Assembly (NCBI GenBank): GCA_964036155.1
Contig: OZ038423.1
Span: 63,503,249 to 63,567,248, forward strand
Length of the DNA: 64,000 nt
From: Diploscapter coronatus
Lineage: Eukaryota; Nematoda; Chromadorea; Rhabditida; Rhabditidae
Direction of reading: 5' to 3'
Shown: positions 24,038 through 35,931 of the stretch, one piece after another
Layout: each line of letters opens with the position of its first letter
Numbering within the stretch: position 1 is the first letter of the stretch
Notes under the pieces: generated by a model
Told to the model about the DNA's origin: nothing
Database searches by the model: none
The model's input: only the letters and a program-made list of their open reading frames with translations
Made by a program: the position numbers and the translations under genes

Positions 24038-26941
24038 TCACCTGATAACTGCACTGAACTTCCCAACGAGTTCCTGCTCTATGGCTTTGTGGACCGCATT
24101 CACTTCCTGCTTTGTGAGTGACTTCTCATTGCTCCTGTACACGATTCGATACATTTGACTGCGCTTCCCGCTCTTCTTGTTCGTGAATTCGTCCATCAGT
24201 TTTACCTGAAGACAGTTTTTTGATAGAAAATGTGATGAGAAAATCTTTTATCAAGCATAAAATGGCCTCATCGTGAATCTTGGGGCATGTTTGAAATATG
24301 GAAAATCGAGAAAATGCATGAAAGTGAAGGAGAAATTTCGATAGAATATTTTTCACCTGCTCGACGAGCTCTCCTCCCACATTCCGAATTGTGTCGTAGA
24401 CATCCGAAGTCATGTCGTTGAATTGAACTGATTCTGGCAGGAAGAACGATACATCGAATGTTACCTGAAAGAAATATCATAAATTCGGCTAGATATTTAT
24501 TTTCTACCTGTGGATAAGCACTGATTGGTTTGTAGACAATCGAGTCAGTCGGTGATTTGCCTTCGAATTGCGACAAAAATCCGCTGTCTTTCGTCCAGAA
24601 TAATCTGGAAAGAAAATAATTGGAAAGGGGAATTTCAAAGAACGCGAAATAAAGTATGGAGAGTCAGAAAACATTCCTTTCTAACAGTTAGTCTTTTATT
24701 TTGCCCAAAGAATTAAAAAAAATAACCTGATATCAGGAATGGTGTAGAGGACCATGGCCAATCGTTCGAGACCCAATCCAAAAGCCCAGCCGACTTTGTC
24801 AGGCACTCCGGCCATTTCCATCAGCTTCTGCTCCAGCACTCCACAGCCCAGCACTTCCAGCCACTTTCCTTGGTATTCGATCTGAAAATAAGATTTCGAA
24901 AATTGCGTTCTTCTGAAATACCTCCAATTCGAAAGAAGGATGTGTGAACGGAAAATACGCATCAACCCATCGCTTTTCGCAAACACCGAATATCGCATCG
25001 CATAGGTCCTGAAAAAAGAATAAATTAATGATTTTTCAACCGGGAATAAGACAAATGTTCAGGCTTTCGCGTTTCCTAACCGTACAATCGAATTTTCTTT
25101 ATGTATGAGTGAGGATATCATTTTTTAAATTTTCGAAATGAAGGGAAAACTGAAATTATCGGCTCCGAATTTCTAATCCGTGAAACAAGATTTTTGAACA
25201 TTCAAAAAGTCTTTTACGAAAAATAAACTAAACCTAGTCTATCCACGATTTTCAGAGTGCGATTTTTGACGTAGCATTTATTTCGTTCAAAATAAACTAG
25301 AAAATATCAATGAAAATTGTTTACCTCTAGGAAAGCCTTGAGTTGAATCTGCAGCGCGTTGGATGCATCCTCAGCGATTTTCTCCTGTTTGTGCGGTTTC
25401 CTTTCTGTCGGAGTCTTCTCGAGAATCTGATGCTGATCGATTCCTGCAGTGCCGAACAACTGGTCTGCTGAATACAGACGCACTCCTTCTAGCTGAAAAA
25501 TGAACAATCTTCTAAAGATATTGTGGCTTCAAAAACGCATCATGTCATAACGTGAATAAATCCATGTACGGAAAAAGTTGTTAAGTAAACTTTTCCGACC
25601 CCTTGGAGTTTTTATCATACGCTCAAACGTAGTACACATCATATAGAGCATAGGGATAGGAGGACCATGTAGGCTGACTCCTTGTCAGAATAATCTACTA
25701 CCTACTCTCATAGTGCTAGATCAGAAGCATCCTACCTGCCCCTATCCCTATATTATGTGCACTACGTCTAAGCATATAGTAAAAGCTACAAGAGCCACTT
25801 TTTCCTTTATAAATCGTTTCACCAGGCCAAGGCGAACTTGTATTTTTATTTCCAGATAACAGAAATCCTGAAATTATACCTGATGAAAACAGGGATAGTG
25901 CGTCTTGTCAATTTCATCCCTTCTGTAGACATCTCCAACCGTGAGAAACGCATCGAGTCCCTCCCTGATGAGTCGATGTTCGTGGGCCGTTGTGTGGGCT
26001 CGCAGACAATAGTCCTGGTTGATGTAGTAGGTGTCTGAAAATGAAAAATGAATTATTTTCAAAAATTGGAAGAATCCCAACCAGAAGGCCTCCTGGAAAT
26101 GTGATCGGCAGGTGTAAGCAGGGAGTCGAAATTCTCGAATGTCGTCACGACGCGGGGCTCCCTCTCACAGACAGTGAACAGAGGAGATCGACCACCTAGT
26201 AATCGAGAGTTTCAATTTGATTTGCTGAAAAACCCTCTTCAGCTATTTTATTTCTAGGCAGTTGCTAAGTGGTGCAGAATGACGGAATGACGAGAACTGA
26301 ATAGTTAGAGATAAGGAAAAGAGATATTGTAAAATAGTGGGAAAAGAGAAGTTCCGTCCATCCAATTCTATCAATAACAGCTGTCGCAATTTTATCAATC
26401 AGAATAATAGAAATATTTTTTAGGCAAATAAATGTACCTGGTTTTCGATAGGTCCGATGAACGTGGTTGACGATTCTCTGCTTGAGCAGATTCAGAGGAT
26501 TGGATGGCTCGTTTAGCAGTTGCCTCTCGAGAAGAGTCAGCACCGAATTCGACAAATTCCAACACGAATCTGTGCGGATCTCTTTCCCGTCCAACTGAAC
26601 ATGAAAAAGTACACTCGGAGAACATGAATTGCTACAGAAGGGCACTTTCAATTTTATAGAGGCATGGGAAACGCGTGAATGTAAGTCGGTGGATCATTTT
26701 CCCCTTCAACTCTTCAAATTTCATAAATTCAAAATCTTTGTCAATTTTACTGTTTCAATTTCTTTTACTTCTTTACAAAATTTGTAGGAAAAACGCGAAC
26801 TTTGAAAATCTCAGGTCGACTTGATTTTGGCGTTGCCGACTCTGAACTGGCCGGCTCTGCATTCGAATAGTGAGCCGCATTTGCGAGCAGAATTCGACAC
26901 AGTCTGCGACTGACGCATCGGGACGGAGACAGAAGCGTCAT
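24038..26941 (-). CDS. fars-2: Mitochondrial phenylalanyl-tRNA synthetase
   Basis: This monomeric class II synthetase charges mitochondrial tRNA-Phe. Ten exons (26801-26941, 26438-26594, 26082-26195, 25880-26034, 25325-25492, 24922-25008, 24727-24881, 24508-24604, 24357-24464, 24038-24205) encode 449 residues, close to the human enzyme (451). The N-terminus is Arg/Ser-rich and without acids for 30 residues, as in a mitochondrial targeting peptide. Core motifs are [49 protein letters not shown] and motif 3 [15 protein letters not shown]-terminal FDX-ACB anticodon-binding domain runs from [13 protein letters not shown] to the end. A TTTTAG acceptor directly abuts the ATG, suggesting trans-splicing. 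The gene is head-to-head with the gly-7-like gene. The symbol follows common naming and is inferred. Confidence 0.95.
25607..25787. repeat. Imperfect long inverted repeat in PheRS intron 4
   Basis: The arms 25607-25660 and 25741-25787 pair over about 45 bases with a few mismatches and small gaps; both contain the palindrome-facing CATAGGGATAGG / CCTATCCCTA and ACGTAGT(A/G)CACAT segments. The loop is about 80 bases. It is non-coding and probably a fold-back element or MITE. No target duplication was identified. Confidence 0.65.
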
Positions 26942-27156
26942 CTAAAATTAAAAATAATAATAAAACTGATGAAAAAATAAAAGTTTTGAGCGGAGATAAA
27001 TTTGAACTTCATTGCTAACTTTGTCCACGTAAATGCAATCAATTTCAGTGCTGGCATTGTGTTTGCTCAATTGTTGCAGTTTTCAGCCACGAATCGGGTG
27101 TTTTTCGAATCGAGCAGGTGGTTGTCGTGATCGTGGGGATTCTGAAGGACAGGACG
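26942..27156. promoter_or_regulatory. Shared 5' region of divergent PheRS and gly-7-like genes
   Basis: Only 215 bases separate the two start codons, which point away from each other. Each side carries splice-acceptor-like sequences (TTTTAG just before the PheRS ATG; ATTTCAG and TTTTCAG upstream of the gly-7 ATG). A bidirectional promoter is inferred from position only; I see no recognisable factor site. Confidence 0.5.
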
Positions 27157-30100
27157 ATGTCGTGGAGACGCAAGCAACTCGAGCTGCAGCGATATTGCCG
27201 GCAGAAGTGATCATTTTGGTCAGTTTCTTTCGAATCATTATTTTGAATTTCCAGACCGATCCGATTGTTGGCTTTCGGCTTCCTGCTGTTTATCTTCATC
27301 TTCGCCGTAGCCTACTGGAACGATGATGGACATGTAAGTCAAATTTAACGAGAAAATTTTAAAAAATGACGATAATTCAGCTTTGTCATAAAATGACTAG
27401 CTTGTTTTCAGAAGCGAAGCTACGATTTGCACGAGCACGGCGACAACAGCTTGGACGGCGATCAGAACGGAAACCTGCCCGAGACGGAACTGCCTGGCGG
27501 ACAGGATCCTAGAACTGTCTTCAAGTATGGAGTCCTCGGCAATTTCGAGCCGGAGAAACCTGAAGTGCCGTCTGATCAGCCTGGTACGGTATTTTTAACG
27601 TGGACTTTTTGAGTGATAAATTCTAGGCGAAAAAGGCCAGCCTGTGGTAGTTACTGGCGAAGAAGCACTCCGCGAATCGCAGCGCTCAGAAAGCGAATTC
27701 GGGTTCCACACCTACGTGTCTGACATGATCTCTCTCACCAGAACCATTCCTGACATTCGTCCTACTGAGTGAGTGTCTTTACACGAGTTATTTTACTATG
27801 AACAGTTGCGAAACGAATTCCACTTCCTTTCGTTGTTTCGTTTCGAATGAGAAAGTTCTGGACAACCATTTCCAAATGGAACATTTATAGTCCGTTTTTC
27901 TTCAGCAATATGAAAGTAAGTGAAAAATTATGAAAAAGTATCTGAAGGAACTACATCTCTGCCAATGCGACATGAATATCTCTACGATTTCACTTCAATA
28001 TAATATCGTTTTTGTCATTTTCAGATGTAAATACTGGCACTACCCCGAGAAGCTCCCCTCCGTGTCCGTTGTGATCGTGTTCCACAATGAGGGATGGACC
28101 CCACTCCTTCGAACTGTCCACTCTGTTCTCCTCCGCTCGCCCCCTCAGTTCCTTAAGGAAGTCGTCATGGTCGATGACTATTCTGATAAAGGTACATTTT
28201 CCCGTCTTACTATTTAGTCGGCTGAAGGTACTTTGTTATCAAAGTAGAAATAGTGTAGGATAAGAAGAAAAAGGGGAAAAATAAAAATAATCTTTCTTTC
28301 TTTTCAAAAGATAAAGTAACAAGTTAAACCTTGTGGAATGATAAATCGTTCAGCTTGAACTGTGAACAAAAGTTTCCAGTTATAAATACAAAAAAATTCT
28401 AAAATTTGAGAGCACCTGAAAGCTAAACTGGAGAAATACGTGGCTCAGTTCGATGGGAAGGTTCGACTTGTGAGGACTGACGACAGAGAGGGGCTGATTC
28501 GAGCGAGAACAATTGGAGCAAAGGCTGCCACTGGAGATGTCGTCATCTTCCTCGATGCTCATTGGTAGGACATCTTTCCAAGAATAGAGTCTACTTCCCG
28601 AGTTTTTAAAATTTTACCAAGTCATTGCTATTCAAACAAGAAAATCAATTTGCAATTCCAATTTTCTTTCTTGAATAATAACTCCATTTTTCCTAGACTT
28701 CCTTTAAAAGTTATCATTTTTCAGTGAAGTGAACACGAATTGGCTGCCGCCTCTGTTGGCGCCGATCGCCCGAAACAGGAAAGTGATGACTGTGCCCGTG
28801 ATCGATGGCATCGATGCAAAGACCTGGGAATATCGATCTGTGTATGGGGATCCCGAGAGGAAATACTCGGGCATATTCGAATGGGGACTGCTCTACAAGG
28901 AGACTCACATCACTGAGAGGGAACTCAAGGACAGGACGCACGATTCGCAGCCGTTCAGGTAGAGCACAATTCTGGGCTTTCATTTTGTTAATTTTTTTTT
29001 TTTTTATATTTACACTTTTGAGCTGACGATAATAGCACTTTTCTCTTAAAACGAGTGAAAAGACGAAAGAAGGTGTCTGAAAGAATTTTACTCCCCATAG
29101 ATGAATTTACTCGCAGCCCTATTCTCTCTATATTTCTTCCACTTCATTCTCTTCCTTATTTCAGATCGCCAACTCATGCAGGAGGACTCTTCGCCATTGA
29201 CAGGAAATGGTTCGAAGAGCTGGGCTATTACGATGAAGGACTCCAGATTTGGGGAGGTGGGTAGAGTTTTTCCTAAAACAAGATTAGGAAGAACTTGAGA
29301 TTGAAAGAAAGCTTCCCTTCAAAATCTAGCAGGTGTAAAATTGTTCAAGTTTTCAATCGTGGCTTCATAAATACACAAACATTCTAGTAAATTAAACAAA
29401 TGTATTCCTCTCATTTTTCTGGCCGGGATAGTGGTGAAGATATTATAGAATTTAGAGCTTATTATTCCAAGAATTCAGGTTAAAAAAACTCATATTGACT
29501 ACTCGATCGCATTGCAATTATTCGCATTTGCAGGTGAACAATACGAGTTGAGTTTCAAGATCTGGCAGTGCGGAGGCGGCATCCTGTTCGTGCCCTGCTC
29601 CCACGTGGGCCACGTCTATCGCTCTCACATGCCCTACACTTTCGGAAAGCTCTCTGGCAAACCTGTCATTTCGACGGTAACTTCCAATTGTTTTTATTCG
29701 TGCTCATCAAAGTAAATGTACTTGCAGAATATGCTCCGTGTGGTGAAGACGTGGATGGACGAGTACGACCAGTACTACTTCATTCGAGAGCCGCAGGCGC
29801 AGAAAGTCGACCCAGGCGATTTGACTGCACAGTTGGATTTGAAGAAGAGGCTCAGCTGCAAGTCGTTCAAATGGTATGCTTTTTATTTTGAATATTTATT
29901 CACCGAGTTATTAACTTTGCAACTAAATCCTGGTGTTATTTTGCCGTCAGAACGAGCGATGTTGCACACTCTTTGCAACTCGCTTTTGCACGTGCCCCGC
30001 CTTGCTTTCCCTTCGCTATTCACTTCTCCCTATCTTTTGCTATTTCTTCAAAACGCATCCTATTTCGAAGGGTTTTCTAGAAAGGAAGAGATGCAAAATA

Positions 30101-31478
30101 TATGCGATATCTACTCCCTCCCATTCCACAATGAAATGTTCCATTTTCTAGGTATATGGAAAAAGTTGCCTACGATGTGTTCACGAGTTTCCCTCTTCTG
30201 CCGCCAAATCAGGTCTGGGGAGAGGCGAGGAATCCTGAAACTAGTTTGATAAAATTGCAACTTTCTCCTGAAAACGAGAACTATTTCAGGCAAATGTCTG
30301 GATCGAATGGGCGGCATTCCTGGGCCGTTAGGTTAGTCGATTTATTCACAATTTCTAGTAAAAAACACGTTTCTAACTGTGTTTTCAGGTGCAAATGGGT
30401 GCCACGGTTGGGGAGGCAACCAACTGCTGAGACTGAACATGAAGGGGCAACTGGCGCAGGGCGAGTGGTGTCTGACCGCACAAGGCAACAGCATCAGGGC
30501 CAATCACTGCGTCAAGGGCACTGTCGACGGACAATGGATTTATGATGAGGTAGCATTATGATTTTTTTTTAAATTTGTTTAAGAATACGAATATTGTTTG
30601 ACCTCTTGTAAACCTCCTCCACTTTTATGGCTAGGTTAGTATAAGGGCGGGCAGATTGAACTACTAAAATATCCTACTCAATGAGCCAATAACTTGGAAA
30701 CAGCATCTAGCCTAGCCAACCCAAATACCTGAAACTTTCATGGTGTAATCACGGATGAAATTTATAAATGAATGAAAACACATCGTGGATTAAGTTTACT
30801 AGAAATCCATTTCGTTGATTTGCTGACTAAACTGACTCCTATGCATTTCAATCTTTAGTGGCCTTGTAGTGTAGTGGTAGTGAGTTGGATACTCCGCGAG
30901 GCTAGGATGAGATGCCGATAGGCAGGCAATCATAGTACTTCTATTGACGAATGTGATTTGCAAAAATACGAAATGCCCCGTGAAGAGTGGATTTGCCTAC
31001 CCAGCTCACGCAGATGACTGCTGTTGAGAGCTATCCTCTAGGCTGAGGGCTGTTTTGCTTCCTATTTGGCAGTTTCTATTTTCTATGCATTCATAACGGT
31101 GAAATTCCTGTATATGAATGCAATAATATTAGGATTAGGATAGAATAATCATTATGTTTAGACGAGTGTTTTCTGAAAAATATAAAACTTGAAAACAAAT
31201 TTCTTGAAAGAATGGTTGATGTTGATATGTATGTAAACAGGCAATACATCTTTACAGTTCCTTTATTTTTAAAACTGTTTATAGTAATTTTTCCTTATGA
31301 TTAAGAAGAAATTGAGAATAGCGATTTTCAATTTCAGAAGACACAGCAAATCGCGCACAGATCGAACAGGAAGTGCATAACTGTGGAAAAAGACAGCAAC
31401 AACATCTCACTCAAGCCCTGCGACGAGAATAATGCACTGCAGAAGTTCGTCTGGAAGGAGTTCTACCAGAGATCCTGA
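27157..31478 (+). CDS. gly-7: Polypeptide N-acetylgalactosaminyltransferase, GALNT7/GLY-7-like
   Basis: Fourteen exons (27157-27206, 27255-27333, 27412-27583, 27627-27768, 28025-28191, 28411-28564, 28725-28958, 29165-29256, 29534-29676, 29728-29873, 30152-30243, 30290-30331, 30389-30549, 31338-31478) give 604 residues. A short basic cytoplasmic tail precedes a signal anchor (about 17-38). The catalytic domain shows [20 protein letters not shown], the DxH motif D252-A-H254, a GIFEWG segment and [21 protein letters not shown] ricin B domain ends the protein ([21 protein letters not shown]). The GLQIWGGE form and the YDV...PPN region before the lectin domain point to GALNT7, whose mammalian member prefers substrates already bearing GalNAc; that preference here is inferred. 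It is a distant paralogue of the gly-4-like gene about 10 kb away on the other strand. Confidence 0.93.
30857..31143 (+). mobile_element. Candidate tRNA-derived SINE in last intron of gly-7-like gene
   Basis: The head resembles a tRNA 5' half, with the A-box-like TAGTGTAGTGG near 30867 and a degenerate B-box-like GGATGAGATGCC about 30 bases on. The unrelated body is about 200 bases and the 3' end carries a short tandem tail (ATTAGGATTAGGAT). No other copy is present in the window and I could not define a target duplication, so the call rests on the head and tail only. Confidence 0.4.
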
Positions 31479-32405
31479 GCCAATCCTCAAGTCTGGGATT
31501 GAACAGAGGTACGCAATTTCACGATTTCATGCACAATACATACTATGTTCGTATGCTTTTTCCGCTCTATTCACTGTTTTGCTCTGCCAATAGGTTATCA
31601 TAATGTGTTTCTTGAATAGTGGTGCTTATCTTTCATGAAAGAATGCTATTTTTCAACGATTTATTCATTATTTCTTTGATACATAAACACATTCATGGCC
31701 GAATTAGTACCATTATCTCGGAAATACCGTTTTATCCTCCATCACACAAATGATTGATTTATTCGATGTAATATGGCAGTGTGAAGAATCAAATGTCGAT
31801 ATGCTGTTGTGTTCATTCAATTTTTTTTAGCAATTTTCAAGCTTATTTCTTATCTGATGACGCAACACTGTTGTTGGATTTGGAAGAGTTTTGATTCTTT
31901 ACCGTGATTTTTTTTCAAATTCAACAACAGACAATCCTTGTGATATTAGTCAAAAAGAGCAATAATTTATTAAATTCAAATAATGCCTTTTATTCCGCTT
32001 GTGTTCATTTGACTCGTCTGTGATCGAATTGCTTCAGAGCCTTTTCATTAGTTTTACAAGCAAAGTTGCAAAAATGCCTTCGGGGTTTCCACGGTTTGTT
32101 GTTTCGCTGTTTTCGTTGTATATTTATTTTCGCCTTCATTTTTACCCTTCCACTCTCGTTTCAGTTTTATCTTATCTTTTCGTTGTTTTATTCTCATTTA
32201 TTTCATTACTACCAAAGTATTATTTTCGCCTTCATTTCCTGATTGAAATTCATCATCAATGGGTCAGAGTTTGATCGTAAATCCTTGAAAATTCTTCCAG
32301 TACACACAGAGATTGTTCGGTCATTTTTATTTTTTCTTCAATTAATGCAATAAATTATTCTCAGAGATTAAATATCGTTTGGGATTCGCATTTGTTGGTT
32401 TCAAT
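31479..32405. other. Intergenic region between convergent genes
   Basis: The stretch is AT-rich and should contain the 3' UTR of the gly-7-like gene and that of the lipase on the other strand. The open frame at 31999-32274 is compositionally biased and has no recognisable content. Confidence 0.5.
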
Positions 32406-33972
32406 CTACCAATATTTCGTGCAATTTGTCCCACCATATACGCCGATGTCTCGATTGAAATAAGTGACGTGATCATTGCGATCCACGTCCAACTGCGTGT
32501 TGCTGCAGTAATGACCATCGGCCTCCTGGCAAATCGCGTACGAGTCTCCAATGTCCATTTTGTTGTTATAAAACACCTAAAGTTGCCTTGTCTTTATCTT
32601 CAAAAGGGGTTGAAGGCTTTACTTCATAACGATGATGGAATACTTCATCAGGTCCAAGCATAGGAGGGATCTAAAACAGATTGAAGGACTGGAAAAGGGG
32701 ATAATTCGTTAAATATCTTTGATAAATGATAGGGGGTGAATTCATTTGTTGCCATTGTCCAACCCTACGAGGTATCATGTGTCGATTTTTATGTTTTCAG
32801 AAAACGAACGCTCACACATTAAATCTTCGTCTTAATTTCGAAAATCTATCATCAAAGTCCCTAAAAAGATCTAAAATCTTACATGAGGCACTGGGTCTCG
32901 GTGATGAACAATTCTGTACGAATAGGGGAAGGTGTTCTCGTGCCACTCTGCCCATTCTCTGTCACCAGTTCTTGGCTGACCAATTGTGACAAGTTTGATA
33001 TTCTCGCCAGTCGCTAGGCCGAACTTAACAATGTATGATGCAGCGATTGAAGCGATTCCCGCTCCCAGTGAATGGCCAGCTAAAGCGTTTTGATTCGATT
33101 TTGAAAACTATTATTCATTTTTACCAATCCATATTTCATAATCCGGATAAAGGTATTTGAGTGCTCTAAAATTCGTCTCTAATCCACCATTCCACAAGTC
33201 GAAAAATGCCTGATTGAAGTATTTGAATAACCTTCCATTCTCGTAGAATGGTACTTTCTCTCTAAAACAATCAAAAGTGATTTTTGTTTTGCAAACAGTT
33301 AATAGTTTTACTGAAAGAAAGATAGAACTTCTTCAGTCATTTGTACTGCGCCGTCAGTTCCTTCGACTGAAATCACTATTGCCTTCTTCGATGTATCATA
33401 GGCCGTGTAGGCGTGGCATGTGGTTTCTAAAAATCTCAAAACGAAATGAAAATTTTATTCAGGAATTTTAGATTGCTAAGGTTTTTCCCAATGTAACGTT
33501 TCATACCTGGCCCTTCCTTGTAGCATTTAACACGAGTGCTCTTGTAGAATTTCAACGTGGGAAGAACATTGCTAAAATCCGAGTTTCCTAAATGAACTGT
33601 ATAATTTTCACAAACTCGAAACAATCCTGTGGATTGGGCGTGTACACTGCAGCGAAAATGGGCATCATCGTGTATCGTGCAAAATCGTCGTCATACATAT
33701 ACTCCTTCTGAGGCAACTTTGGACAATTTAGCGCATACTAAAATAGATAAATTTGAAAGAAAGACAAATAATTTACCTTTATTGCACTAGGACAATCTGA
33801 TTTGTCTTGACATGTATTTGAATCAGGACACCAGCTAAGATTGTTCATTTAGGAAAAAAAATATTTGAGCAAAAACTTACATCTTTTTGCCAGTTGTGCA
33901 TTGCGTACAATTTTGAGCATCAACTATGGCATAAATTAACGTCGAAATTAGAATTATAAAATCTCTGTGCAT
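32406..33972 (-). CDS. Secreted class 3 lipase
   Basis: Nine exons (33881-33972, 33777-33834, 33616-33737, 33507-33571, 33312-33426, 33125-33261, 32883-33079, 32623-32670, 32406-32576) encode 334 residues of an alpha/beta-hydrolase of the fungal lipase-like class 3 type, expected to cleave acylglycerols outside the cell. A signal peptide covers about residues 1-21, then comes a short Cys-rich segment (NCTQCTTGKK, CQDKSDCP). The lid and core follow, with KKAIVISVEGTDG, the nucleophile elbow G198-H-S200-L-G, the Asp in VHHRDPVP, the His in GPDEVFHHRYEVFYNN and a terminal Cys-rich part. The family is large in nematodes. Intron 8 is 46 bases. Exon 1 and the promoter lie in a duplicated unit (copy 1, 33850-34500), whose other copy is at 38515-39145. 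Confidence 0.93.
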
Positions 33973-34500
33973 TTTGTAGGCAGATTATTGAGAAATGTTA
34001 CTTCGAGAAATGAACAAAAACCCCGGAAGAATTCTTATCGAGTTTTCCTTGCAAAATTCGATTATTTCTATTGAACCGATACAATTGAATGATTTACAGG
34101 CTCTTATCATTAGATTTTTAAGAAGCTGGTCTAGAAATTTAGAATTAATCGGTTTCTAGTCTAGGACAGTTCATGTCAACTTTCATTGTAAATTTGACTA
34201 AAAAATAAACGATGCTTTCACTAAGAATCTGTAACAGTCTATTTCAATAATTCCAACCCCTGTTCGATTATTTCTTAGGATGATTCAAGTAAACAGTCCT
34301 TTCAGTTATGGGCTGTGGCTCTCTCCAGTTGTGAATCAAAAGACTCGTTCCGTCTGATTCAATTAAGTGACGCAATGATTCCAGCTAAATTACACAATCA
34401 TAAAAATTACGAAAATCACCTGACGAGTCTTAATTAATTTAATTTAGTGGAAATATATCAAATATCCACAAATGTTAGAAGAATATTTATACTTTGATAA
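33850..34500. repeat. Duplicated unit, copy 1 (lipase exon 1 + promoter + carbonic anhydrase exon remnant)
   Basis: This is a direct copy of 38515-39145 at very high identity, with scattered substitutions and short indels, running from a poly-A stretch to just before the mariner-derived ORF. Read on the minus strand it holds a decayed carbonic anhydrase last exon, then the upstream region, then lipase exon 1. This copy keeps the working lipase donor (GTAAGT). Confidence 0.9.
34268..34384 (-). pseudogene. Carbonic anhydrase last-exon remnant, copy 1
   Basis: A TTTAG acceptor is followed by 38 open codons and TAA. The peptide (LRHLIESDG, LLIHNWREPQPI, VYLNHPK) aligns with the last exon of the intact carbonic anhydrase gene at 39623-39856 (LRELIEEDG, LLIRNWRETQPL, VYLNHGK). 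The remaining exons and the C-terminal membrane segment are absent, so this is a fragment. It lies directly upstream of the lipase on the same strand. Confidence 0.8.
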
Positions 34501-34510
34501 CTTGCCGACC

Positions 34511-34786
34511 ATGATCAGTGAACCTCAACTTCGAACAGTCATCTACTACGAGTGGGGCCAAAACAACGCGAGCAAAGCGACCGCTAACATCAACAACGCA
34601 TTCGGCGAGAGCATCGCTCCGTCAGACTACCATTTGATCCGTCCTTTGAAGCTCCACCTGCGAAGGAAAAAATTCGACAAGTACGATGACCTCAAAACAG
34701 CAGTCGACAACTTTTTCGCGTCACAACCTCCCGAATTCTGGGTGAAGGTGATTGATCTCAATTGTGAATATATTATTGATTCTTGA
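34511..34786 (+). mobile_element. Internally deleted mariner-type transposase ORF
   Basis: An intact 91-codon frame joins the N-terminal helix-turn-helix start of a mariner transposase (QLRTVIYYEWGQNNASKATA) straight to its C-terminal end (DYHLIRPLKLHLRRKKFD, FFASQPPEFW, VIDLNCEYII). The DDD catalytic core is missing, and a second small deletion removes the usual residues between PPEFW and the VID end. The frame is kept across both joins. An upstream in-frame ATG (34472) lies in the neighbouring repeat. The 3' flank (AATAAAGC...) resembles a transposon 3' UTR; I could not define terminal repeats. Confidence 0.8.
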
Positions 34787-35931
34787 CAGTTTTAAATAAA
34801 GCTATGAATAAATGAAAGTTTATTTATTTTTGGCGCAAGACTTTCTTAACAGCCTAATATTTTACCTTGCAGAGAAATTTATTTTAACAGCGGATAAAAT
34901 TTAGTCACAACAAATAGAAACGAACAAACTTGTCTAGTCTATTAGATCACTGATTATTGCATATTGCAATGAAGATTTGTTTTCATGCATCAAGGAATCA
35001 CAGACCGCAATACCAAGGCAACTGGATTATCTGTTACTAATTTTGTTCTATCAATGAACTCTAACATCCAGTTATCAGATCTGCGTACGTGCTAATAGGC
35101 ATACTTATTTTGTATTTTATCTTTTGCCACACTACTTCGCGGTTTAGCTTTTGTATGCTTCTTTTCCCGCTCAAGCTATCCCCCTCATTCTTCAGTCCTT
35201 GCTTGATCCGACGAGAAAAGCATGCTCAATCGGAGATTGGGCCGATTGGTAGATCAATAACTTCTTAGGTATCTTCAACTTGTAATCCTTGTCCTCCAAA
35301 ATTACCCCATAACCGAAAAGCACGAAAGAAAACTACTAGCCCATTTCCCCAGGCCTTAATTCTCTAACTCCAATTTTTTTATTATCTTTTCGCATATAAA
35401 ATTCAAAAACAATAGAAATTCAAACTTTTCTAGAAGAATTTCTTCAAAAAATGATTATTTTTCTTATTTTCTTTAAAAACCCATTTTGAAATCGTAAATG
35501 AACTAAATGACGATGAAACTTAACGTATGAGAGAACATTTGATTAACCTAATGCGTAGTCACATTTGCGTTTTAATTTTTTCAAAAAAAAAAAAAAAGAT
35601 CAGACATTCAAGTAAGCTTCCGAATTATAAAGTAGAATCATCTTTGCTCATATTATTTTTAATTAGCTGGTCAGATTATTTAATGTGTCTGCTTTTTTTA
35701 ACTTTATAAGTAAATTACTCAGAAAGACATGTGTTAATGAATGTCATCAAGAAGACTCTAAAGTTTATTTATCGTAGTTAATTAATCACAAGAAATTTAA
35801 CAGAATAGGTCTACGGTTCTTCTCTACCCTAATCCGAAATTTTCCTTTGGAAATTTGAGGCGAAGTTAATCTAATCAAATTGAGAAGGATACTATATTTC
35901 GAACTAACTTTTGAATAAATATACATTTCTG
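34787..35931. other. Intergenic, 5' flank of the Srt chemoreceptor
   Basis: AT-rich sequence with a poly-A run at 35585-35597. I see no exon or clear repeat. It should include the chemoreceptor promoter. Confidence 0.5.

Noticed and set aside
27906..27915. Possible 9-10 base microexon in the gly-7-like gene
   Set aside because: Including it breaks the frame. Splicing 27768 directly to 28025 gives the conserved [13 protein letters not shown] join.
29716..30249. 177-codon open frame on the plus strand
   Set aside because: It reads one real gly-7 exon (29728-29873) and runs on through an intron. The intron part has no coding character and the conserved protein resumes at 30152 after a TTTTCTAG acceptor.
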